Part shown: positions 11,201 through 23,200 of the stretch, one piece after another | How the letters are laid out: every line of letters starts with the position of its first letter | How positions within the stretch are numbered: position 1 is the first letter of the stretch | Source: Beroe forskalii | Taxonomy: Eukaryota; Ctenophora; Nuda; Beroida; Beroidae | Length of the DNA: 64,000 nt | Reading direction: 5' to 3' | NCBI GenBank assembly: GCA_011033025.1 | Contig: WFMF01000105.1 | Location: 62,001-126,000, forward strand | Notes under the pieces: generated by a model | What the model was told of the DNA's origin: nothing | The model's database searches: none | Seen by the model: only the letters and a program-made list of their open reading frames with translations | Made by a program: the position numbers and the translations under genes

Positions 11201-14200
11201 CCTTTGGGCCCCTTTTGGCCCCCACTGGCCCTTATTGGCTCTCCCCCTTGGGCCCTTTTTGGCCCCCCCATGTTATTTCCTCATGGGCCCCTTTTGGCCC
11301 CTTAAAGGCCCCCACTGGCCCCTTATTTGGGCCCCATGGGCCCCTTATTTGGCCCCCCACTGGCCCTTGGGGGCCCCCCACTGGCCCCCTTTATGGCCCC
11401 CCACTTTTGGCCCCCACTAGCCCCATTGGCCCCTTTATGGCCCCCCACTGGCCCCTAAAAAGGCCCCGGCCCCCCATGGCCCCCCATGCATTCAGGTCAT
11501 GGTGCCCCGTTCTCCCTGGGGATGTCACGTCGAAAACAAAAAAATATAAATGAAATTTTTGGTTTCTCCCGTGCAGATTTTTCAGTTTTGATTATATTTC
11601 CAGTCTTTTGGAAGAAAAATTACCAAAATTAAACGATTAATCCCTTTAAAAATTGTAACAATTTTTCTTCAAGTTTATTTGTTTCCCCGGTTTACTGGTT
11701 TGGGGCTAGTCTAGCCCCTAACTCCCGTGACCAGGGGCATCTGAAACTTCAGTACGAGCCTCAGTATCTTATCTATCCAATGGCGTCCTCTAGCGCTTTT
11801 GGGGTTGGATTAGGGGTCGGGATTTACAAATACAATGTTTTTGATGGTTTCTCCCATCCTAGCTTACTCTGAAGTTTGGGTTTGGTCTACCATATAAGCA
11901 GGAGGCCGCATTATCTATGACAATGACGTCCTCAGAAAATATAGTACGCGCACCTATCCTTTGGGACTAGGGTTAGGGTCAGGATTTGTTAAGTTGAGTG
12001 TTAGGATTAGGGTTTTGGTTAGGGCTATGGTTGGCTTTAGGTTGGGATACAGAAAAAATTGACGTTTAAATCTGTGACGTCACTCAGAGCCATTTATAGG
12101 TATATCAGAGTTTGGAGGTCGTGTTGCAAACGATATTGTGCGCGGCGAACATCCATCAACAATAATTTAATTGAGACAGGTTTGTTTTTGCTTGGGATTC
12201 ACATTGGGTGAGGATACAAAAACTTGACCTTTAGATCTGTGAGGTCACTCAGCCCTGTTTACATGCAGAGACATACGCTGTTGGGGAAGCCAGAACGTGT
12301 GCATACACCTTTCCTAAGCCCTTATACTTAGGAAGGTTTGCATTCTGCATTAAAGGTTAGGGTTTGGTTGAGAGCTATGGTTAGGTTTAGAAGCAATGCT
12401 AGCGGTGTGTGGGTGACTTCCTAATCCCCGCCCTGGCGTTGCCAGGCCTCCGCCTCGCACACAGACTCAAAAGTCTGTCAGATGATGACTGATCCCTTTC
12501 ACCTTTGCTTTTGGCGGGCCAGCGGGGCGTGCGTCTGACAATATAAAGTTAGTATCAATGTGGTATTTTTCTGCTTCAAGGATCAAAGTGGAAGAGCCGC
12601 GCACAATTTTACTTATTAGTATTTATTTACGATTCAACAGAGCATCGGATAAAATCGGCACTGGATATAATCAGCACTGGATATAATCTGCACTGGAAGA
12701 ACTAGAGTTCACGTGATATTTCTTGTGGTCTACCACGTGAAATGTCACGTGACATATCACGTAGTAACTGCACTATGATCTGAATGCATGAGGGGGCAGG
12801 TGAGGGGCTAATAAGGGGGCTAGTGAGGGCTAATAAGGGGCTCGTGAAGGCTAATAAGGGGCTAGTAGGGCTAATAAGGGGCTGAGTGAGGCTAGTGAGG
12901 GGCTAGTGAGGGGCTAATAAAGGGGGCTAATAAGGGGCTGGTGAGGGGCTAATAAAAGGGGCTAATAAAGGGGCTAGTGAGGGGCTAATAAGGGCTAGTG
13001 AGGGGCTAATAAAGGGCTAATAAAGGGGCTAGTGAGGGGGCCAATAAAGGGGCTGAGTGAGGGCTAATAAGGGGCTAGTGAGGGGGCTAATAAGGGGCTG
13101 AGTGGGGGGGCTAATAAAAGGGGCTAGTGAGGGGCTAGTGAGGGCTAATAAGGGGGGGTGAGGGGCTAATAAAGGGGCTGGTGAGGGGCTAATAAAGGGG
13201 CTAGTGAGGGGGCTAATAAGGGGCTAATAAGGGGGCTAGTGAGGGGCTAATAAAGGGGCTAGTGAGGGCTAATAAGGGGCTAGTGAGGGGCTAATAAGGG
13301 GGCTAATAGGGGGCTAATAATAAGGGGCTAGTGAGGGGCTAATAAAAAGGGGGGCTAGTGAGGAGGTAATAAAAGGGGCTAATGAGGGCTAGTAAGGGGC
13401 AGGGACCTGGTTGGTATTTTGTAACGGTGTTGGCTAGTGGTCTTGCAAATTTTAATACGATTTGAAAATTTGCATTTTAGCACAAATTTACTTCTGGTGG
13501 GGCCTGGGGGCTAGCTGATTTTGCCAGAAACCAGCCAAATTAGCCCCATATATGAGCCCCTCATAATAGCCCCTCATATAGGCATAATAGCCCCATGGAA
13601 ATTCACAAACTTAAAAATCCCGTGGGGGCTAATGGGGGCTAATTGGGGGGCTAATAGGGGCTAATAAGGGGCTAACCTTCATTTTAGCCCCACCAGAACG
13701 TGAGGGGCTAGTGAGGGCTGGTGAGGGGCTAATGGGGCTAAATAGCCCCTCACCGTGGCCAATTGGCCCCTCACTATTTTAGCGCCCACGGGGCTAGTTA
13801 AAATTAGCCCCTCACTAGCCCTATTAGCCCCATAGCCCCTATTGATTGGGGCTAAATTCATCCATGTTCCTGTACTACCATTTTACCGAAGTCTGCCAAG
13901 GGCCGTTTGATTGTGCTATTTTGACTTTTAAGGATTTGAATGAGCTAAATAGTCCTAGAATTTTTTCCAAGATTTGTAACTTCAACATCATCCAAACCCG
14001 GAATCAACGCTATTCAATCTGTATTCATCAGTTATACTTTTACCTTTGATCTTCTTAAGCCGGGATCACATCTGGACGACGTCAACGTGCGAGTCTCCCA
14101 TCCTTGTAAAGCTGAGCTCCTCTGAAGACTCCACTGAACAAGGCTGTTGTTGTTTACAGCAGAATATCCACAACTAAGGGGCGTGTCGGGAAAACTGCCC

Positions 14201-17200
14201 AGGATCGCTCCGAGACTTTCCTTGAATGTTGCCAGGGTGTCTTTCTCATTCACAGTCTTTGGCAGGCGGCAGCAGATTCCAGAGGCGGGCAGCTTCAACT
14301 CCGAAGGAGTTGTAGTAGAGTGTGGACACCGGTGGACACTGATGCTTGGGCTCTGGTGTTTGAGACCTAGGCGGGCGTTTGTTTTGAACATCATGTCAAT
14401 GTCATTTGGTGCTAGTCCATGAACAATTTTCCATGTATGGATTATGGTTTAACGCTCTCTACGACGTTGGAGTGACATGAGTAGTCCCAGTAGTCTTTGC
14501 AGTTGCTGATGCGCCGGGTGAAGTTGCGCTGAATGGCCTTATTGCTCGAATGTCTTCGATTTTTGCTTGATCCCAGACTGGGCAACAATATTCCAACTTA
14601 CTTCTTACCATGGACTTGTAGATGGTGAGCATCAGATCCGGTGAGCGGGTGCGGAATACACTGAAAACCCATCGAAGTAAAAACTCTTGCCTGTAATGAT
14701 CAAGACTTGATCATTACATACAGGAGTTTTTACCTCGTAAGTTCTGGAACTAACTGCGGTTTTTACCTCGATAATTGATGAATACAGATCGAATTATAAT
14801 TGAATTAAGATTGAATTAAGATACTCTTTCGACCGGTTTCAGCGCTAAATTCAAAGCCAATCACATCGGAAAAAGCCTAAATGGCCCTAGAAAACCACAC
14901 CTAAAATAGCGTTGCGAAGATGAAATATTGCTGGAGTTTGAACTTTGAAAGCAAGCTTGTGTCGGAGTCACAAAATAACTGAAATTTCAAATGCGTATCA
15001 ACTAGTGGTAGTTACTTTTTTTAAAGAATCACTGTTGGGGCTGATGTCATAGCTATTTCTGGTGAGAGGGTTAACTGGTACAGGTGTTTGAGTTTGTGCC
15101 GGAGTCTAGTCTATTGTCCTTAGAAGCTGGCCCTAAACTAGCCCTAAATTTGAACATATCTTCTGAGGAGGACTATATCGTTGTTTTGTCAAGACTCTCA
15201 GGTAGTCTGTAGCATAGGAAAGATGATCCATTCTCTCCTGTGTTACGTCAAAGTGGAGTCGGGTTGAACTAGTGTTAGATTTAGCCTGTTGAATCCATCG
15301 TATAAGAAACTTATGTCGTAATAATAGGCTGGGTAAACTGTATATCCTTGCTGTACGACTAATCAAACTTTGAATCGAGGGGTTTCTTGCAGACTATTTG
15401 CGGCATAGTATGTGATTATATTGAAGATTACGATATTATTCCTGTTGTAATTCTCGACTACTCTTCCAGGAAAAGCATCTGCAGCAAGCTATCTCGGTAG
15501 ACGCTCTCCAGAAAGACAAGCCCATCATCCCCACCCCGGAGAGCTGTGTGGATGTCCCCTACTACGATGAGATATACGCCCAGAACGCAAAGCTCCCTCG
15601 CAATCTCATCAAACTCTCGGGTAAGTCCTGTGTACCTTTGTCATGGCTTTGGTGCGTGCATCTCATGATACGTCTTGATTCAATACACGCCGCGGAGTGC
15701 TGCATGTGAATGTCTCAAATTCTCCCTGAATTCGTGTAATCCTGGCAGCATTCGATGCACTGGGGCTCGATGCCGAGTACGCAGACTATGACATGGATTC
15801 TGATGACGAAGAATTCCTGAAAACTTGTAACGAGGTAACGATTAATTTTTATGTCTACTTCTTAAGGGGGCTTTACTGTTCTTGTAGTTATCGTCAATGG
15901 TGAATAACACAGGACACGGGTAGATTATTTGAACTTTTGAAACAGAAAATTGCTCATAATAATTGGAACAAATCACTGTACAGTTAGTTGTTACAAGTCT
16001 AAATAATTTGCGCTATCTCCTTCTCTCTTGACTTTGCATGTAATTAGGAAATGATAAATAGATAATTTACCCGGCAATCAGCGTTTGTGACTACTCTGTG
16101 CTTAGAATTGACCTGAGTAAAGATAAGTTTAAAATAAACGGCGAGTTTAACTGCGACAATATCAGGGGTTTACTAGGAAATATTCCTATTAAATTTTATG
16201 AAACTCATACATTTGCTTGGATGCATATGCCGTATACTAATGATTTATGCCGAAAATCAGTTACTTGACCCTCCAAATATTTGGAATGCCACGTCGAAGC
16301 AAACAGACCCTGTTTTGAATTCCATGTAGCTCTATTTAACTTAGTTTTTCATGATCGAACTCTCATATTATACAAATACGTATTCAGGAGGTTGCACCGC
16401 AAACCTTCGAACGGATGTTCGAAATGATGGAGAAGTCGAGTGAGAACGGTGTGATCAGCCTGCTGGATGCCAAGCAGCTCCTTACGGACACCGTGACTCT
16501 CAACCACGAGACACTAGCCCAGATATACGACTACTGGCTCAGCAAACGAAATCTGGTACGTGGCAGTTATAGGTGCAGCTGGGGCGGGGCCAAGTCCAAT
16601 TTTGTCCAATTATGTCCAAGGTTAACCTGATTTTTAGGAATTGGACAAAAAATCGTTGGACAAAATTGGACAAAATTAGACAAAATTGGACATCTTCACT
16701 TTGAAAAATTCCGGAAACTAAATTTCACTCACTTTCGGTGTTTTGAATTTCACAAAGTCCACAAATGAAATTTTACTCTAGTTCAATATCACAATGAAGG
16801 CTGGACTGGACTCTTGTCAGATTTTAGGGACAGAACGGAAACGTATTTGGGCACACTGGAGGAACGCCAACTGGCAAAAACTAGAATAATGGAAAGATGG
16901 AATTATGGAAATGGAAATGATTGCTGATGCTGGATTACATTAAATTGCAACATGGTGAGTGATGTATCAAAGTAGCAAGGACACCGGAGTATCACCGACA
17001 CCGCCCTGATGTATCGCTGACACCAGTCCGAAGTATCACTGACACCGGTCTGATGTATCGCTGACACCAGTCCGGAGTATCACTGACACCGGTCTGATGT
17101 ATCGCTGACACCAGTCCGGAGTATCACTGACACCAGTCTGATGTATCGCTGACACCAGTCCGGAGTATAACTGAAACCGGTCTGATGTATCGCTGACACC

Positions 17201-20200
17201 AGTCCGAAGTATCACTGACACCGGTCTGATGTATCGCTGACACCAGTCCGGAGTATCACTGACACCGGTCTGATGTATCACTGACACCAGTCCGGAAAGT
17301 CACTGACACCGGTCTGATGTATCGCTGACACCAGTCTGGAGTATCACTGACACCGGTCTGATGTAACGCTGACACCAGTCCGGAGTATCACTGACACCGG
17401 TCTGATGTATCGCTGACACCAGTCCGGAATATCACTGACACCGGTCTGATGTATCGCTGACACCAGTCCGGAGTATCACTGACACCGGTCAGATGTATCG
17501 CTGACACCAGTCCGGAGTATCACTGACACCGGTCTGATGTATCGCTGACACCAGTTCGGAGTATCACTGACACCGGTCTGATGTTTCGCTGACACCAATC
17601 CGGAGTATCACTGACACCGGTCTGATGTATCGCTGACACCAGTCCGGAGTATCACTGACACCGGTCAGATGTATCGCTGACACCAGTCCGGAGTATCACT
17701 GACACCGGTCTGATGTATCGCTGACACCAGTCCGGAGTATCACTGACACGGTCTGATGAATCGCTGACACCAGCCCGGAGTATCACTGACACCGGTCTGA
17801 TGTATCACTGACACCAGTCCGGAGTATCACTGACACCGGTCTGATGTATCGCTGACACCAGTCCGGAGTATCACTGACACCGGTATGATGTATCGCTGAC
17901 ACCAGTCCGGAGTATCACTGACACCGGTCTGATGTATCGCTGACATCAGCCCGAAGTATCACTGACATCGGGCTGATGTATCGCTGACACCAGTCCGGAG
18001 TATCACCGACACCGGTCTGATGTATCGCTGACACCAGTCCGGAATATCACTGACACCGGTCTGATGTATCGCTGACACCAGTCCGGAGTATCACTGACAC
18101 GGTCTGATGTATCGCTGACACCAGTCCGGAGTATCACTGACACGGTCTGATGTATCGCTGACACCAGCCCGGAGTATCACTGACACCGGTCTGATGTATC
18201 ACTGACACCAGTCCGGAGTATCACTGACACCGGTCTGATGTATCGCTGACACCAAGTCGGAGTATCACTGACACCGGTCTGATGTATCGCTGACACCAGT
18301 CCGGAGTATCACTGACACCGGTCTGATGTATCGCTGACACCAGTCCGAAGTATCACTGACACCGGTCTGATGTATCGCTGACACCAGTCCGGAGTATCAC
18401 TGACACCGGTCTGATGTATCACTGACACCAGTCCGGAGTATCACTGACACCGGTCTGATGTATCGCTGACACCAGTCCGGAGTATCCCTGACACCGGTCT
18501 GATGTATCGCTGACACCAGTTCGGAGTATCACTGACACCGGTCTGATGTTTCGCTGACACCAATCCGGAGTATCACTGACACCGGTCTGATGTATCGCTG
18601 ACACCAGTCCGGAGTATCACTGACACCGGTCTGATGTATCGCTGACACCAGTCCGGAGTATCAATGACACCGGTCTGATGTTTCGCTGACACCAGTCCGG
18701 AAAATCACTGACACCAGTCTGCGTATCACTGACACCAGTCTAACGCATCATTGACACCAGTCTGACATACCACTGATTCCAGTCAGACGTATCATCGACA
18801 CTAGTCTAAGTTAGACGTATCACTGAAACCAGTCTGAAGTAAGACGTGTCAATGCTTTAATGATACCAGTCTGAAGTTAGACGTATCACTGAAACCAGTC
18901 TGAAATAAGACCTTTCAATGATACCAGTCTGAAAATCTGAAGTTAGACGTATCACCGACACCAATTTGACGTATCACTGATCCCAGTCTGTTGTATCACT
19001 GACACCAATTTGACGTGCCACCGACACCAGTCTGACTTATAACTAACACCAGTCTGACGTATCGCTGTCTCCAGTATGACATATTGCTGACACCAGTCTG
19101 AGGTATCACCGACACCAGTCTGACGTTAGACGTATCACTGACTAGGAAACTGCTGGTTGAACTGGTTAACCAAACCGTAACCGAAATACTGGTTGACTGG
19201 ATTTTTTGCCAACCGTAACCGAATGTTTTTAATCAACTGATTAGGGAAAACGGAAGGTTAACCGAACCGTAACCGAAAAATGGTTTAACTGGCCCTTTTT
19301 GTCCAACCCTAACCGTCTAACCGTCACCGGATTTATTGAAAAAAGGTAACCGGTCATTTGCTATCAATGACACAATTCTGAAGTTAGACGTATCAGTGTC
19401 CAGTGATACCAATTACCAGTTTGAACTTGACGTATCACTGAAGCCAGGTTGAAATTTCACTGATGTGTCGTTGTCGGTGATTCATATGATTCTGTCGTTG
19501 AGCTGTTGAGCCTACAAACAGGAACTGGTCGAGTCAAGCCGAATCAAGCCGAAACGAGCGGAACAAACCACCCCGAACCAACCCAAAAACTTCCCCAAAT
19601 GTAGCCGAAATAATCCGAAACGAGCCAAAACAAGCGAATCAACCCGAGATAACATGCAAATCGGGTTGATTTGCATGTTATGGTTTGTTTCGGCCACGGG
19701 GAGGTTTTTGGATTGGTTACGGGTGGTTTCTGATTGTTACGGCTTGATTTGGATGGTTCCTACATGTAGTAATTCAACGATTATTCTCTGTAGATGCCCT
19801 AGAGAGGTCATGGTCCTCTGTGATGGAAAGATTAAGAAAGAGTATTGGTTCAGAATGCCGTGCTAATCACTTATAATAAAGCCCATCCAACGGAAGAACG
19901 CAGTAATGAGCTCTGTACTAACAGACAGTAACCAAGCAATCACGGAATCAAGCATTATTTTGTTTCCACTTTCATTTTTACTTCCATTTCCACTTTTTGC
20001 CTGTCGATGTTCTTCCACTATACAAGTATATAGTCCAATGTCTTATCTATAGAGGTGTATGGGTAAACTACAAACATAACAAAATACTGCATATCGATTT
20101 TCTAATTCAAGGATTGACATGAGAGGCGGAAGAGACTAAACTGAATCATCAGCGGTTACCCTACAGTTGTAAGGTCTCCCTGCCATCTGCGATGTAGGTG

Positions 20201-23200
20201 TACCATCAGCAGGTGACAAAAAGGGAAACGGAGGGTTTCGTTTCACGTATCCCTCACAGCTTACAACTACAAGGCTGGGTCACCCAGGACTCCGGATTCC
20301 TGAGCAACACAGTTTAGAGGAAGGGGTATCAGAAAAAAGAAAGAGTTCAGTAGAGGTGAAAGATCAATGATTGCTATAATCGTGTGGAATATCTTAATAT
20401 AAAGCTATTAAAACCTGAATTTGAACGTTGAAATAAAAGGGAGGTTGCAGGCATCTGCCTGTCCAGCCCCACATTCAGTCCTAGGCTAATCATACAGCAA
20501 GTTATTTGAGGTCAGCAACAAGCTGCATAACTAACCAGTACAGAATGTGAAGAACCTCGCGTGCCAATACCTAAACAAATTGATCTAAAATTGTACTGTT
20601 ATCTAAAATTGCATATTTTGAAAAACTAAGCTATTCTTATTAAGGCAACGTTTAATAATGTCTACAAGATTGGAGTTATTATATCCTCTTTCAATCAGTT
20701 TTTGGAAAACTTTTTTAAGATTGAAAAGGAAAGTTTCAAATTCATGAGGAGTTAATTTCCGAAGGAGAATAGGCTACAGTAAGATACCATGGCTATAGTC
20801 ATATATGATATTGACACTCAATAGAGGGATTGTTGGATTGCATATTTAACTATATGATATTGACACTCAATAGAGGGATTGTTGGATTGCATATTTAACT
20901 ATGGAATTATAATTGATGAACTCATCCAAAGCTATACAACAGTTGGAAGCAAAAAATAATATTTTGTCCAATTTTGTCCAAAGTTAACCTCATTTTTGAG
21001 AATTGGACAAAAAACCATTGGACAAAATTGGACATAATTGGACAAAATTGGACTTGGCCCCGCCCCTGCAGCTGTTTTATGTTTTTACATTCCGGAAAAT
21101 AGATGAATCAAAATAGTGTCATACCTATAATCTGTTGATAGTTAAGTGGTGAGTGTGCGACTTCCCCCCCCCTCTGGCTTTTCATCCCCCGCCCTATTAC
21201 CTCCTTAAGGTCCAAGTACGACTCTGCCCCCGCTCTTTTATAGCCATTGTTAAAGAAGGGGGACCTCGAAAAACCTCGCGAGTTGATATGAAATTTGGAA
21301 AATGGGGGTAACATTTTTCGTAGTTTGTGGTATCATTTTTGTTGAGCAATTTTGAGAAATTTCTTAAATCATTTTTGCTGGGCAATTTTCGGTCTTTGCC
21401 GAAATGGTACCAATTTTGTTTAGAAACTTTGGGCCTTTTCTAAAATTAATTTGGTACTCACAGATTTTAACCCCGTTATTACCCCTAAGCGGATATGAAA
21501 AAAGTCAAAACGAGGTGTATTAATTTCTCTCGTTTTATTGGGGTTTTCGGATTGGCTCCCTAAATAAATTAAAAAGAGTTTGTAAATTTCGACCATTAAT
21601 TAATTTACTGCTATATAATGTTCCTCTCTGGATTTCGTGGATTGCGACTGCTGTGTGTGTCTGCTGCTTCTTCAAAGTCCAAGGACTGCAGGAGATTCCA
21701 CATTCTACATTGAGGGATGCTAGCAGCTGATGTGGCTGTGAAAGGAGTGGTGCAAGGCTTTGAAAGCGTTGACTGTCCTGGGGAATCCTTGAGTCTGTAT
21801 GCCGTAGACATTTCACATCACGAGAGGGAAAATGGGAGCCATCTTCTATCCAGCAACTAAGAGTCCGATTTGGTAAACCAGTATCGTGTACGGTGTACCC
21901 CTTTGTTCCGAAGGGAAGCGCGTGTGAGCACACCAACCTATTCGGATAACAGGCTTTGGTAAGGTTTTCATTCCTGGATCCACTTGTTGCTGGCATCGTG
22001 AAACGATTTTTCCCTGGACTCTGAACTTGTTTGTCTTTTATTTCGAAATCCGAGGAGTTTTTGGAAAAGAGGGGGTATGGGCAGTGAAATTTTTGGCCTG
22101 CAATTTCCAAAATTGGCCTGTGATGTCCCAAGTGGACCTGTGATGTCTCAAACAGGTCTGTGAGTAACATTATGGGCATGCATTATCGCAAATCGGCCTG
22201 TGATGTCTGAAATGGACCTGTGTTCGTGATCAAGTTATCTGCCAAAAAGTGGGCTTGTGGTTGAAAAAGTGGGATTGAACAACGAAAAAATCAACATCCT
22301 AGGGTGGGCCTGTGGCTACCTGGAAAGAGTAACCTTAGGCTTTTGAAGATTCCGATCCAAGTAGATTGAAAGTAGTGGAGAATGGGCAGCTCATCAGGGA
22401 GGAAGGAGGTAGAGAGACACCAACATCATATCTTATTGAGTGACAACGGCCAAGGCAGCAAGCGTCGTCACCCGCACCTTGAAGTCCAGGTCAGAGGTGT
22501 ACTTAGAAAAGAGTCCATTCTGCTTGATGTGGTAGTGCAATCAATCACATAGGCATGTAAAAGAAACACCCTTCCTCCCCAGACCCCAATCCTTGGAAAC
22601 AAGGCAAAATATAAGGAACCGTAAACCCATTCTTCTGTCTGTGAACTGTGTAGTGTTGGTCAAAAGCTTTGAAGGTCCCCTCTCCACACAGTCTCTCATG
22701 CAAGCAGAGAAAATCAGGGTTGTCAAATCAAGGAGTACCTGCTACGAAGTGTGATCCACGGAGGGTAAAGGTCGCAGTCTTACTTTTAACTACGAATTTT
22801 TATCTCCCTGCTTGATACAGAACTCATTTTCGATAAGGGGGGGGGGGGTAAAAAATTGCAGTTTAAGGGGGCAGGGGGTCTTCAGGTTGTCAATGGAGAA
22901 AATGGAGTTTTTGGCTAGAAATGGTAGAGGAGCATCATAGCTACCAGATAGCATCATAGCTACCAGAATGAAAAAATCTTCTTCCTAGGCTGAGTTATGC
23001 GATTTCGAAAATCAGAATTTGCCTGTAATTACAGTACGCGTGCAAATTTCTATCGCGATTTGCCAAAAATGATCTTAAAAATCTATCTCGAATACTTTTT
23101 TTGGAGAATCGTCCTGAAACTTTCCAGGTATGTTCTAAGGACTAAAATAAAGAGATTTGTTTAGTAGATTTCTGATTTAGACCGCGATTTGGGTTTTTGA

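Noticed and set aside
10804-11553. Five overlapping Pro/Gly-rich frames on both strands
   Set aside because: Low-complexity GGCCCC tract; stop codons are absent because of composition.
11970-12395. TTAGGG-like words suggesting an interstitial telomere
   Set aside because: Words are scattered and irregular, not a tandem array.
17036-18604. Minus-strand frames reading SDTPDWCQRYIRPV repeats
   Set aside because: Translation of the 44-bp satellite.
16975-19140. CRISPR array
   Set aside because: Units are continuous tandem repeats without unique spacers, in an animal intron.
21535-22179. 214-codon minus-strand frame
   Set aside because: It crosses the dispersed repeat, resembles no protein, and has no splice context.
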